NCBI RefSeq assembly: GCF_030010375.1
Contig: NZ_JASCRY010000002.1
Span: 124,001-188,000 of the forward strand
Direction: 5' to 3'
Length of the DNA stretch: 64,000 nucleotides
From: Flavobacterium yafengii
Lineage (GTDB): Bacteria > Bacteroidota > Bacteroidia > Flavobacteriales > Flavobacteriaceae
Each line of letters begins with the position of its first letter. Position 1 is the first letter of the stretch. A program made the position numbers and the translations under genes. The notes below the pieces were generated by a model that was not told where the DNA came from, did not search any database, and saw only the letters and a list, made by a program, of their open reading frames with translations. Positions 36,399 through 44,547 of the stretch are shown here, piece by piece.

Positions 36399-36794
36399 TT
36401 ATTTTTTTGCGTCAGAACAAAGTCCAACAATCTCATGGAATGTGTCATGTAAATCAGTAATTGATTTCAAAATTGCGGCATCAGATCCATTTGAAGTAAC
36501 TAATTTATGTAGAGCTTTACTTTTTAATTGTAATCGTTCAGCCGAAGCCAATATAGCGTTTGTTTTAAATTCTGCAGGAATATCAGACTTTAATAACATG
36601 GCAGCTTTGTTCATCATTTCTTCTGAACGTGCTTTGATTGGTGCAAGATTTCCTTCTTCAGCAGGATGAAATGTTTGTGACATTACTTCGTGAAATTCTT
36701 TTATGGCAGGCCATTTTTCGAAAGTGGATTGTGCCGAAACGGAGTTAGCGACAACAATAAGTGCCAAGACTAGAAATGCTTTGAGATGTTTCAT
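36399..36794 (-). CDS. Secreted helical protein of unknown function
   Basis: A 131-residue protein with a clear signal peptide (MKHLKAFLVLALIVVANSVSAQ). The mature ~110 residues are almost all helical, with His in FHEVMSQTFHP, LHKL and LHDTFHEIVGLC, the pattern of a four-helix bundle. No CxxCH haem motif is present, so it is not a c-type cytochrome. The periplasmic role is unknown; metal binding through the His residues is possible. Own -7 box at 36825-36832. Confidence 0.75.
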   Translation of the reverse strand: MKHLKAFLVLALIVVANSVSAQSTFEKWPAIKEFHEVMSQTFHPAEEGNLAPIKARSEEMMNKAAMLLKSDIPAEFKTNAILASAERLQLKSKALHKLVTSNGSDAAILKSITDLHDTFHEIVGLCSDAKK

Positions 36795-36824
36795 GATGAT
36801 TTTATAAAGTTTAAATGTTTATAA

Positions 36825-36832
36825 CAAAGATA
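36825..36832 (-). promoter_or_regulatory. -7 promoter box of the secreted helical protein gene
   Basis: TATCTTTG on the minus strand, 30 nt before the ATG at 36794. No clear TTG at the -33 distance. Confidence 0.6.
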
Positions 36833-36877
36833 GGAAATTTTAGTTTTTAGGTGTTGTAATTCGGGTTAGGATATTCA

Positions 36878-37435
36878 TTAAACATTTAATTTCCGAATCA
36901 CTTTTGCCGGATTTCCTACTGCCAAAGAATTGTCAGGAATGTCTTTTGTAACTACTGAACCTGCTCCAATTACACAGCCATTCCCTATGGTAATACCAGG
37001 ACAAATAACTGAATTTCCTCCAATCCAGCAATCATCACCAATGGTTATTGGTAATGCATTTTCCAGTGTTTTTCTCAGTTCAGCATCCAGCGGATGTGTG
37101 GCGGTGTACAATTGAACGCCCGGAGCAAAAAAGACATTCGAACCAATAGTGACTTTGGCACAATCCAAAACAACACAGTTTACATTGAAATAAACATTTT
37201 CTCCGCAACTGATATTGTATCCGTAATCGCAAAAAAATGGGGGTTCAATGTAAAGATTTGCTCCAGCATTAGGGATTAATTCTTTTAGTATTTCCCGTGC
37301 TTTTTTTGTTACTCGGTATTCAGTAACATTTAATCGGTGGAGTAAATTTTTAGATTTTCGTCTGTCTTTTACTAAAACAGGATCGCCTGCCAAATAATAT
37401 TCTCCGGCAATCATTTTTTCTTTTTCAGTTATCAT
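36878..37435 (-). CDS. Maltose/galactoside O-acetyltransferase-like sugar acetyltransferase
   Basis: A 185-residue left-handed beta-helix acetyltransferase, the usual length for the Maa/LacA/NodL group. It starts with the Mac domain (TEKEKMIAGEYYLAGDPVL) and continues with hexapeptide repeats; H114 in TATHPLD is the expected catalytic His, and the end (AVGNPAKVIRKL) is standard. It transfers acetyl from acetyl-CoA to a sugar hydroxyl. Last gene of the unit with the YciI gene and the broken mmcQ/yjbR gene (17-nt gap). Confidence 0.9.
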   Translation of the reverse strand: MITEKEKMIAGEYYLAGDPVLVKDRRKSKNLLHRLNVTEYRVTKKAREILKELIPNAGANLYIEPPFFCDYGYNISCGENVYFNVNCVVLDCAKVTIGSNVFFAPGVQLYTATHPLDAELRKTLENALPITIGDDCWIGGNSVICPGITIGNGCVIGAGSVVTKDIPDNSLAVGNPAKVIRKLNV

Positions 37436-37452
37436 AGTTTAATTTTTTTCTT

Positions 37453-37802
37453 TTAGATAAAACCAAGTTGTTTTTTTATTTTGTCAGAAAGTTTGTCTTT
37501 GACTAAAGAATAGGACTGTTCAATGTAAAACTGCCATTCTTTTTTCGTCATTTCCTTAATGTCGTTAATCATGACCCATTTGTAACGTGCAGTGTAAGGC
37601 GCGGGTTTAAAACCTTCTCGACTGCTGATTTCTTCAAACTGTTCCTCCAAAACTTTAAAAGCTGCCGAAGTAGGAGATTGGTCCAGGCCAATAACTAAAA
37701 ACATTTTTTCACCTATACAAAAACACAAATCATTTCCCATTTAATGCTTTCAGTTACCGCTTCATTTGATTTACAAATAACCTGTAATTCTTCAATATTC
37801 AT
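37453..37802 (-). pseudogene. MmcQ/YjbR family gene broken by a one-base frameshift
   Basis: From ATG 37802 the frame reads MNIEELQVICKSNEAVTESI then KWE and runs into a stop at 37713-37715. The downstream frame reads NDLCFCIGEKMFLVIGLD to the stop at 37453 and includes the conserved RYKWVMI segment. Relatives in Bacteroidetes run continuously through KWENDLCFCIG. One missing base in the T3 run at 37733-37735 (plus strand) accounts for this. The apparent start at 37740 (MGNDL) is only an ATG created by the shift and would remove the N-terminal helix. The family is a small DNA-binding-like fold of unclear role, about 117 residues when intact. Mutation or a homopolymer sequencing error are both possible. 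Confidence 0.85.
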
Positions 37803-37806
37803 GAAA

Positions 37807-38265
37807 TTAGATTTTAGTTTTGGCTATTTTATCATGGATTTTTAGTGTTTCCTGCAATGCCGCACTTCCATACCAAAGCGTCAGTTCAGCTTCCAGAAGT
37901 TTCGATTGTACCGCTGGATCTGTCGCCACAAATGTTTTAGCTTCTTCTATACTACTGGCGTTAAAAATATAAATGCCTCTATAATTCCGTTCGTTTTTCA
38001 TAAAAGGACCCGCCACAACCAGTTTTCCTTCTTTTGCTAATTGATTGATATTAGCCATGTGTCCTTCAAATAGTTTTTTAGTTTCTTCTTTTGTTGCCGT
38101 TGTGTTGCTTCCAGTTTTTAACAAACAAAATACATATTGCTTCATTCCGTAATCATCTGCTTTAAGAGATTTTGCTAGTTTTTCATCAAATGCTGATTCC
38201 GTTTCCTGAGAAAATAGTACGGTGCTAAAAGAGAACAATAAAAGGAATAAGATTGATTTTTTCAT
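37807..38265 (-). CDS. YciI-like protein with signal peptide
   Basis: A 152-residue protein: signal peptide (MKKSILFLLLFSFSTVLFSQ), then a YCII-related domain (about 42-135: QYVFCLLKTG, HMANINQLAKEGKLVVAGPF, YRGIYIFNASSIEEAKTF, DPAV). The export signal is unusual for the family, which is mostly cytoplasmic, but common in Bacteroidetes. Function unknown. It leads the unit with mmcQ/yjbR (start 5 nt after this stop) and the sugar acetyltransferase. Own -7 box at 38288-38295. Confidence 0.85.
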   Translation of the reverse strand: MKKSILFLLLFSFSTVLFSQETESAFDEKLAKSLKADDYGMKQYVFCLLKTGSNTTATKEETKKLFEGHMANINQLAKEGKLVVAGPFMKNERNYRGIYIFNASSIEEAKTFVATDPAVQSKLLEAELTLWYGSAALQETLKIHDKIAKTKI

Positions 38266-38287
38266 TTTTTGAGAATTTGGTTGTACA

Positions 38288-38295
38288 CAAATTTA
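38288..38295 (-). promoter_or_regulatory. -7 promoter box of the YciI-like gene
   Basis: TAAATTTG on the minus strand, 22 nt before the ATG at 38265. It is back-to-back with the LytTR-type promoter of the TonB receptor (38354-38424). Confidence 0.6.
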
Positions 38296-38353
38296 AGGTT
38301 TTCATTATAAAATAAAAAATGCATGATTTCAAATTCGAAATGTATTAGGCAAA

Positions 38354-38424
38354 ACAACTCATCCTGTAATTTCCACAGTTCAGTAATAACTTTTTCTGGT
38401 TCTGATTTTTGCTGTAGATATTTG
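38354..38424 (+). promoter_or_regulatory. LytTR-type direct repeat and promoter of the TonB-dependent receptor gene
   Basis: ACAACTCAT (38354-38362), 12-nt spacer, ACAGTTCAG (38375-38383), then 33 nt to a -7-like box GATATTTG (38417-38424), which ends 20 nt before the ATG. The same repeats with identical spacings stand before the gene at 40852. Nine-bp direct repeats 12 bp apart are the known operator form of LytTR regulators such as AgrA. No TTG is seen at -33, which fits an activator-dependent promoter. Confidence 0.7.
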
Positions 38425-38444
38425 CTTCATCAAAATCAAACATC

Positions 38445-40649
38445 ATGAAACCAACATTTACGCAACAATCAAATCATTCGAACAAAAGGCTTAAATTTAT
38501 TTTTACGTTTGCCTTTTTAGTATTCAGCTTAACTATTTTTTCGCAAAATACAATTTCAGGAAAGGTCGTTGATGAGAAAGGAAAACCGGTTTCAGGTGCT
38601 AATATTTTTATTGAAGGAACTTATGACGGTGCTTCCAGTAGTGAAACGGGGAATTTTAGTTTTACAACTACAACAACCGGGAGTCAAACTTTGGTTGTGA
38701 GTTTCCTGATTTATGAAACTTCAAAAACAGTAATTGATGTGGCTAATTTCCAAAATAAAACCATCAAATTACGAGAAAGTGTTACATCGCTTGACGCGGT
38801 TGTGATTACAGCAGGAACATTAGAAGCGGGCGATAAAGCCAGAGTTTCGGTTTTAAAACCATTAGACATCGTAACTACAGCGGGTTCGGCGGGAAATATT
38901 ATTGCGGCTTTGCAAACGTTGCCAGGAACTCAAACGGTAGGCGAGGACGGGCGATTGTTTGTTCGTGGTGGCGAAGCCAATGAAACACAAACTTTTGTAG
39001 ACGGGATTCGGGTGGCGCAACCGTATGGTGCAACCACGAATAATTTACCTACGCGAGGAAGGTTTTCTCCTTTTTTATTCAGCGGAATATCATTTTCTAC
39101 AGGTGGTTATTCAGCGGAATATGGCGAAGCATTATCCAGTGTTTTATTGTTGAATACACAAGATGATCCAGACCAAGATAAAACCGAAATCGCGTTGATG
39201 ACTGTAGGTTTAGGAATTGGAAATACCCAAAAGTGGAAAAAAAGTTCGTTGAGCGTGAATGCGAATTACATTAATTTAGCACCCTATCAAGCGATTATTC
39301 CTCAAAACGTGGATTGGAATAGTCCTTTTCAATCGCTGTCTGGAGAAACCGTTTATCGTTATAATTTTAACAATGGAATTTTGAAAATATACGCTGCTTT
39401 TGACAGCTCTAAATTTGATATTAATCAGGAAAATATAAATTCGCCAGAGAAAATCAGAGTTGATTTAAACAACAATAATTTCTATTTGAACTCGTCTTAC
39501 AAAGGCGTTTTTGGGAATAATTGGCAAATTACTTCCGGGTTAAGTTATGGCTACAGCAACAACAAAATAAATTTAGATTCAGATAAAGTGGCCAATGATG
39601 AAAATGCGGCTCATTTGAAATTAAAATTGAAAAAAAGTTTTTCAGACCGATTGAAACTATCTTTTGGAGCGGATTATTTTATTACCCAATTCAATGAAGA
39701 TTTCAAGGAAAATTCAGGCTCGGTTTTTACTAATGGATACGATGCTAACATTGCGGCAGTTTATACGGAAGCTGATATTTTTTTCTCTAAAAAATGGGCT
39801 GCCAAAGTAGGAGTAAGGGCTTCGAATAACGATTTGCTGAACGAAACTGCGATTTCACCCCGAATTTCATTTGCGTATAAAATGGCTAAAAACAGTCAGT
39901 TTTCATTTGCTTATGGCGATTTTACCCAAACTCCAAACACGGAATACATCAAGTATTCCAACAATCATCAGTTTGAAAGTGAAAAAGCATCGCATTACAT
40001 CTTGAATTTTCAATACAATAAAAACGGAAAAACCTTTCGTGCAGAAACCTATTTTAAAGACTACAGTAATTTAGTGAAATTTGACACAAAAATGGCGGCG
40101 TATAATTCGGTTTATGATAATTCCGGTTCTGGTTATGCGAAAGGATTGGATTTATTTTGGAGAGATGGAAAATCAATCAAAAACTTAGAATATTGGGTTT
40201 CCTATTCGTACATCGACACAGAGAGAAATTATAAAAATTTCAGTTCTCAAGTGACACCAAGTTTTGTTGCAGATCACAGCTTGTCAATCGTTACTAAATA
40301 CTGGATAAACGACTGGAAATCACAAATAGGTTTTACGAATTCATACAGTTCTGGACGTCCTTACAACAATCCAAACGAAACAAAATTCATGAACGGAAAA
40401 ACAAAATCCTACAACAGTTTAAGTTTCAATTGGGCATATTTATTGAGTCAACAAAAGATTTTATACTTCTCGGTTTCCAATGTTTTAGGGAGTCAGAATG
40501 TATTTGGATACGAATATGCCAACAATCCCGATAATACAGGCTTTTACAACAGAAAAGAAATTGTTCCTACGGCTGATCGTTTTTTCTTCGTAGGATTCTT
40601 TTGGACAATCAGCAACGATAAAAAAGACAATCAGTTGAAGAATCTTTAA
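38445..40649 (+). CDS. TonB-dependent receptor
   Basis: A 734-residue outer-membrane receptor: signal sequence (about 1-33, ending TIFSQ), a carboxypeptidase-regulatory-like domain (about 34-115, ISGKVVDEKGKPVSGANIFI), a TonB plug (about 120-235, LPGTQTVGEDGRLFVRGGEANETQ-like) and a ~500-residue beta-barrel. No SusD partner is adjacent, so it is not a standard glycan utilisation pair; the substrate is unknown and could be a metal chelate, peptide or small glycan. It starts the plus-strand cluster ending with the LytTR regulator and carries a LytTR-type operator upstream. Confidence 0.92.
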   Translation: MKPTFTQQSNHSNKRLKFIFTFAFLVFSLTIFSQNTISGKVVDEKGKPVSGANIFIEGTYDGASSSETGNFSFTTTTTGSQTLVVSFLIYETSKTVIDVANFQNKTIKLRESVTSLDAVVITAGTLEAGDKARVSVLKPLDIVTTAGSAGNIIAALQTLPGTQTVGEDGRLFVRGGEANETQTFVDGIRVAQPYGATTNNLPTRGRFSPFLFSGISFSTGGYSAEYGEALSSVLLLNTQDDPDQDKTEIALMTVGLGIGNTQKWKKSSLSVNANYINLAPYQAIIPQNVDWNSPFQSLSGETVYRYNFNNGILKIYAAFDSSKFDINQENINSPEKIRVDLNNNNFYLNSSYKGVFGNNWQITSGLSYGYSNNKINLDSDKVANDENAAHLKLKLKKSFSDRLKLSFGADYFITQFNEDFKENSGSVFTNGYDANIAAVYTEADIFFSKKWAAKVGVRASNNDLLNETAISPRISFAYKMAKNSQFSFAYGDFTQTPNTEYIKYSNNHQFESEKASHYILNFQYNKNGKTFRAETYFKDYSNLVKFDTKMAAYNSVYDNSGSGYAKGLDLFWRDGKSIKNLEYWVSYSYIDTERNYKNFSSQVTPSFVADHSLSIVTKYWINDWKSQIGFTNSYSSGRPYNNPNETKFMNGKTKSYNSLSFNWAYLLSQQKILYFSVSNVLGSQNVFGYEYANNPDNTGFYNRKEIVPTADRFFFVGFFWTISNDKKDNQLKNL

Positions 40650-40654
40650 AACGA

Positions 40655-40715
40655 GTCATAAAGTCGTAAAGTCTACTGTCTTTGTAAACTCTTTCAACTG
40701 TATAACTTTCGACTG
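40655..40715. repeat. Degenerate AAAGTC-type intergenic repeat
   Basis: Direct copies of TAAAGTC (ATAAAGTCGTAAAGTC) are followed by partly complementary text (AACTTTCGACT), giving a weak imperfect hairpin just after the receptor stop. It may double as a weak terminator. Confidence 0.4.
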
Positions 40716-40719
40716 CATC

Positions 40720-40790
40720 ACAATTCATCCATCAAATTCTACAGTTCAGTATCAATAAATTTTAAACCAATAAAAACCGAGATACTTTTG
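40720..40790 (+). promoter_or_regulatory. LytTR-type direct repeat and promoter of the TPR-like gene
   Basis: ACAATTCAT (40720-40728), 12-nt spacer, ACAGTTCAG (40741-40749), then 33 nt to the -7 box TACTTTTG (40783-40790). The leader to the ATG at 40852 is about 57 nt. The arrangement copies the one before the receptor gene. The two 9-mers agree at seven of nine positions. Confidence 0.75.
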
Positions 40791-40851
40791 AAGTATAAAT
40801 AACACAACGTTTCAATCATCAAAAAAAACAACCATTTAAAAACAAGAAATC

Positions 40852-41472
40852 ATGACTAAAATTATCACAACAATCGCATTTTTTATCTGTAGTTTAGTGT
40901 CGGCTCAAGGGCAATTCGAACAAGGAATGGGAAAAGCGTTCCAACTTTGGGGCGAAGGAAAAAACACGGAAGCTTCTGATTTATTCGAAAGAATCGCAGC
41001 TGCTGAAAAAACAAGTTGGTTGCCTAATTATTATGTTGCATTGGTAAATACAACAACTGCTTTTAGAACGAAAGATAAAGATCAAATGAATTTATTACTT
41101 TCGAAAGCGCAAAAGGCATTGGACATCGAAATGGATAAAAATCCAAATAATGCCGAATTATTGGTGATGCAAGCGATGATTCACACTGCTTGGATTGCTT
41201 TTGACCCAATGACAAACGGACAAAAATTATCTGGAACTGTTATGGAATTGTACGGAAAAGCACAGGTAATTGCACCGGAAAATCCAAGAGTTGTTTTTGG
41301 TAAAGCCGAATTTGAAATAGGTGGCGCTAAATTTTGGGGAACAGACACTAAACCAATGTGTGTGCAAATTGAAAAAGCTATTGGACTTTTTGCTACTTTT
41401 AAACCTGAAACACCTTTCTCTCCAAAATGGGGTTTAGAAAGAGCTTTAGAAGCACAGAAAAATTGTAAATAG
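40852..41472 (+). CDS. Secreted TPR-like protein
   Basis: A 206-residue protein with a signal peptide (MTKIITTIAFFICSLVSAQ). The mature part is helical with TPR-like pairs (AFQLWGEGKNTEASDLFERIA, KAQKALDIEMDKNPNNAELL, YGKAQVIAPENPRVVFGKAE). Probably periplasmic or surface-exposed; the partner is unknown. It sits between the TonB receptor and the kinase and has its own LytTR-type promoter, so it is likely a regulated output of this cluster rather than part of the signalling core. Confidence 0.8.
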   Translation: MTKIITTIAFFICSLVSAQGQFEQGMGKAFQLWGEGKNTEASDLFERIAAAEKTSWLPNYYVALVNTTTAFRTKDKDQMNLLLSKAQKALDIEMDKNPNNAELLVMQAMIHTAWIAFDPMTNGQKLSGTVMELYGKAQVIAPENPRVVFGKAEFEIGGAKFWGTDTKPMCVQIEKAIGLFATFKPETPFSPKWGLERALEAQKNCK

Positions 41473-41550
41473 GAAGTAGAAACAAGAAAGAATAGAAGTG
41501 ATTTTCAAGTCTTTTATTGATGCTACAATCAGAATAAATATCAAAATAAA

Positions 41551-42885
41551 ATGAATAGAATATATAAAGAACTTCAAAGAGCGATAAAATTGACACTTAT
41601 TATTTTTGCTGTGATTCAATTAGTCAATGTGATAATGGGAAGTGAAGTTTATTTTGGTAAAAGGTTGCTAGTCAATTTTTTATTCACAATGATGTATACT
41701 TTTTCTTTATACGCATCCAATATGTTCCTTTTTTGGAAATTAGACTCTTATTTTGAAGATAAATTTTCGGTAAAAAGATTGACATTTGGTTTTATAGGTT
41801 CGTTTTTAGTTTCGTTAGCAGTTATTTTTTTAATGCACTTATTTGAAGAAGTGGTGTATAACAAGAATTCTTTTGATTATTTCTTGGCAAACGAAAAACC
41901 TTCAAGTTATTTAGCATCGATAATAATCACTTTTTTTGTCACATTATCCATTTACACGATTTCATTTTACAAAGCTTACAATGAGAACAAAGTCAAGGAA
42001 CAGAAAATTATTGCAGGAACAGCTAACGCAAAATTCGAGAGTTTAAAAAATCAAATTGACCCTCATTTTCTATTTAACAGTTTAAATGTATTGAGCTCTT
42101 TGATTGAAGAAAATCCAGATAATGCGCAGCGGTTTACGATTTCATTATCAAAGATTTATCGCTATGTATTAGAACAAAAAGATAAAGAGCTGGTTTCGGT
42201 TGAAGAAGAATTGGCTTTCGCCAAAACGTACATGAATTTATTGAAAATGCGTTTTGAAAACAGTTTGTTTTATGAATTACCAACGACAGCTATAAATCCA
42301 GATGCCAAAGTAGTGCCGCTCTCTTTACAACTTTTATTAGAGAATACGGTGAAGCATAATGTGGTTAGTGAACAAAGGCCATTGCACATTCGGATTTATG
42401 TTGAGGGCGATTATTTAGCCGTTCAAAACGATTATCAAAAGAAGGAAGTATTGCAAGAACGTCAAGGTGTTGGTTTACAAAATATCGTCAACAGATATGG
42501 AATTATAACCAACAGAAAAGTATTGATTATTCAAAACGAGAAAACATTTACGGTCAAAATACCTCTTTTGACAAAACAAATTACAGTTATGGAAACAACT
42601 ACAAATTACAATGAAGATACCGCTTATTATAGAGCTAAAAAACGTGTGGAAGAACTTAAAGGGTTTTACGGAAACTTGATTTCTTACTGTTGTGTCATTC
42701 CATTTTTGATATTTATAAATTTAACATATTCTCCACATTTTCAATGGTTTTGGTTTTCTGCTGCAGGATGGGGATTTGGATTGGTGATGCATGCTTTCAA
42801 GGTTTTTGGATACAGTTCCAATTGGGAAGAAAGGAAAATCCAGGAAATTTTACAAAAAGAAGAGCAAAAGCAATCATGGAAATAA
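41551..42885 (+). CDS. LytS-type sensor histidine kinase fused to a 2TM domain
   Basis: A 444-residue protein. Four membrane helices (about 14-30, 40-60, 77-98, 120-140) precede a His-kinase domain with H172 in IDPHFLFNSLNVLSSL and a degenerate HATPase (LLLENTVKHN, GVGLQNIVNRYG). A normal LytS-type kinase would end near VKIPLL (about 340). Here the frame runs on into a 2TM domain (about 355-440, TAYYRAKKRVEELKGFYGNL ... WEERKIQEIL). Met347, encoded at 42589, starts a segment that aligns from its first residue with the free 2TM proteins downstream, so the fusion probably joined two neighbouring genes. Cognate regulator: the LytTR protein at 43699. Confidence 0.88.
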   Translation: MNRIYKELQRAIKLTLIIFAVIQLVNVIMGSEVYFGKRLLVNFLFTMMYTFSLYASNMFLFWKLDSYFEDKFSVKRLTFGFIGSFLVSLAVIFLMHLFEEVVYNKNSFDYFLANEKPSSYLASIIITFFVTLSIYTISFYKAYNENKVKEQKIIAGTANAKFESLKNQIDPHFLFNSLNVLSSLIEENPDNAQRFTISLSKIYRYVLEQKDKELVSVEEELAFAKTYMNLLKMRFENSLFYELPTTAINPDAKVVPLSLQLLLENTVKHNVVSEQRPLHIRIYVEGDYLAVQNDYQKKEVLQERQGVGLQNIVNRYGIITNRKVLIIQNEKTFTVKIPLLTKQITVMETTTNYNEDTAYYRAKKRVEELKGFYGNLISYCCVIPFLIFINLTYSPHFQWFWFSAAGWGFGLVMHAFKVFGYSSNWEERKIQEILQKEEQKQSWK

Positions 42886-42931
42886 TAGGCTAAGGCTTTT
42901 TAGACATTGAACAAATTTTAAATAAAAAATC

Positions 42932-43237
42932 ATGGAAAATACATATCAAAACGAAGAGCGCTATTTTAAAGCGAAAAAACAAGTAGAAGAAATAAAATCA
43001 TTTTATGGCAACTTGATTGCTTATATCGTTATAAACATAGGATTGATGATTCTGAATTTAGTAACATCTCCGAATCATTTGTGGTTCTTTTGGCCATTAA
43101 TCGGTTGGGGGCTCGGAGTGTTTTTTCATGGATTGAAAGCTTTTAATTTCAGTCCTTTTCTCGGAAGAGACTGGGAACAGCAAAAAATTAAAGAGTTTAT
43201 GGATAAAGAAAATAAAAGAAAAGACAATTGGACTTAA
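42932..43237 (+). CDS. 2TM-domain membrane protein
   Basis: A 101-residue protein: N-terminal charged helix (YFKAKKQVEEIKSFYGNL), two membrane helices (about 27-45 and 50-70), and a C-terminal charged tail (WEQQKIKEFMDKENK). This is the 2TM domain of unknown function, often near LytTR systems in Flavobacteriia. It is closely similar to the C-terminus of the kinase upstream and to the next gene, giving three paralogous copies in 1.1 kb. Its ATG is 46 nt after the kinase stop; likely one mRNA. Confidence 0.85.
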   Translation: MENTYQNEERYFKAKKQVEEIKSFYGNLIAYIVINIGLMILNLVTSPNHLWFFWPLIGWGLGVFFHGLKAFNFSPFLGRDWEQQKIKEFMDKENKRKDNWT

Positions 43238-43299
43238 TGTCGTGATTTTTATCTCAAAATAGAATTTTTTTTTAATAGTAAATACATAATACCATCAAG

Positions 43300-43635
43300 A
43301 TGAAAAGGAATTATAAATCGGAGTTTGAAGGGTTTCAGCCAGAAGATAAATATGCTGATGCGCAACGAAAAGTGAAACGATTAAAGGGATTTTACACGCA
43401 TTTAATTGTTTATATAGTTATAAATATAATGATTGTGTTTATCAATATTAGAGATTTAGATGCAGGAGAAAGCTATTTTAAAATAGAAAATTTCTTTACG
43501 GCTTTCTTTTGGGGAATTGGATTATTGGTGCATACATTTTCTATATTTATGCCCAATTTTATTTTTGGAAAAAACTGGGAACAGCAAAAAATCAAGGAAT
43601 TCATGGAAAAAGAGAAAAGTGAGAAATGGGAGTGA
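43300..43635 (+). CDS. 2TM-domain membrane protein
   Basis: A 111-residue paralogue of the protein at 42932: DAQRKVKRLKGFYTHLIVYI, two membrane helices (about 33-52 and 66-88) and WEQQKIKEFMEKEK. Its loop between the helices is about 9 residues longer (FINIRDLDAGESYF). It lies between the first free 2TM gene (62 nt) and the LytTR gene (63 nt), consistent with one operon. 2TM proteins may modulate the kinase membrane region, but this is inferred from position only. Confidence 0.85.
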   Translation: MKRNYKSEFEGFQPEDKYADAQRKVKRLKGFYTHLIVYIVINIMIVFINIRDLDAGESYFKIENFFTAFFWGIGLLVHTFSIFMPNFIFGKNWEQQKIKEFMEKEKSEKWE

Positions 43636-43698
43636 AATAAGTATTCAGCCGCACTTTTTAGTTAACCAAAATCACCAAAATAAACGATTCAATATTAA

Positions 43699-44454
43699 AT
43701 GATGACAATAATAATCGAAGACGAAAAACCAGCTGCAAGATTGCTGCAACGAAAATTAGAAAAACTAAATATTCAAGTAGACGTAATGCTGCATTCTGTA
43801 GAAGAAGCAATTGATTGGTTTTCTAATAATGAACATCCGGAATTGATTTTTTTGGACATTCAATTGTCGGATGGATTGTCATTTGAAATATTTGATAAAG
43901 TTGAAATTAAGAGTGCTGTGATTTTTACCACGGCTTATGATGAGTATGCTTTGCGGGCTTTTAAATTGAATAGTATCGACTATCTTTTGAAGCCTATTGA
44001 CGAGGATGATTTAGAGGTTGCCGTTTCTAAATTTAAAGCGCGTTTGCCAAAACAAGAAACGGTACAGTTGGATTTTGAGCAGATTAAAAAAATGCTTTCC
44101 AATCCATTTGAAAAAAATCATAAAAAACGGTTTACGGTAAAAATAGGGCAACATTTGAAAGTGATTTCTACCGATGAAATTGAGTGTTTTTTTAGTGAAA
44201 ATAAAGGAACGTATCTTCATACTTTCGATAATAGAAATTATTTAATTGAAACGACTTTAGAACTTTTGGAACAGGAATTAGATCCGGCAGCTTTTTATCG
44301 AGTAAGTCGAAAATTCATAGTTCCTCTCAAGGCAATTAAAGAAATTGTAGTCTACAGCAACTCCCGATTAAAAGTTATTTTGCCTTCGTATAAAGAAGAT
44401 GAAGTGATTGTGAGCAGAGAAAAAGTTTCTGATTTTAAGAATTGGATTGGGTAA
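43699..44454 (+). CDS. LytTR-family response regulator
   Basis: A 251-residue regulator: receiver (1-120) with acidic E7-D8, phospho-acceptor D53 in FLDIQLSDG, T77/T78 and K98 (LLKP); LytTR DNA-binding domain (about 138-250: KRFTVKIGQHLKVISTDEIE, FYRVSRKFIVPLKAI, VSREKVSDFKNW). LytTR domains bind 9-bp direct repeats about 12 bp apart, exactly what stands before the genes at 38445 and 40852. It is the most probable regulator of those promoters and the partner of the LytS-type kinase. Confidence 0.92.
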   Translation: MMTIIIEDEKPAARLLQRKLEKLNIQVDVMLHSVEEAIDWFSNNEHPELIFLDIQLSDGLSFEIFDKVEIKSAVIFTTAYDEYALRAFKLNSIDYLLKPIDEDDLEVAVSKFKARLPKQETVQLDFEQIKKMLSNPFEKNHKKRFTVKIGQHLKVISTDEIECFFSENKGTYLHTFDNRNYLIETTLELLEQELDPAAFYRVSRKFIVPLKAIKEIVVYSNSRLKVILPSYKEDEVIVSREKVSDFKNWIG

Positions 44455-44547
44455 TATAATAGTTAAATTTTTAATTTAGATTATATCTTGTAAATATCTA
44501 GTTTTTATTATTTTGAGTATTTAGTATAGATTATCCTTATGACGGTT

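Noticed and set aside
36399..36794. Cytochrome c556-like protein
   Set aside because: The helical, His-containing sequence has no CxxCH haem-attachment motif.
37453..37740. Short mmcQ/yjbR gene starting at 37740
   Set aside because: The start ATG arises in the shifted frame; the conserved N-terminal part lies in another frame up to 37802.
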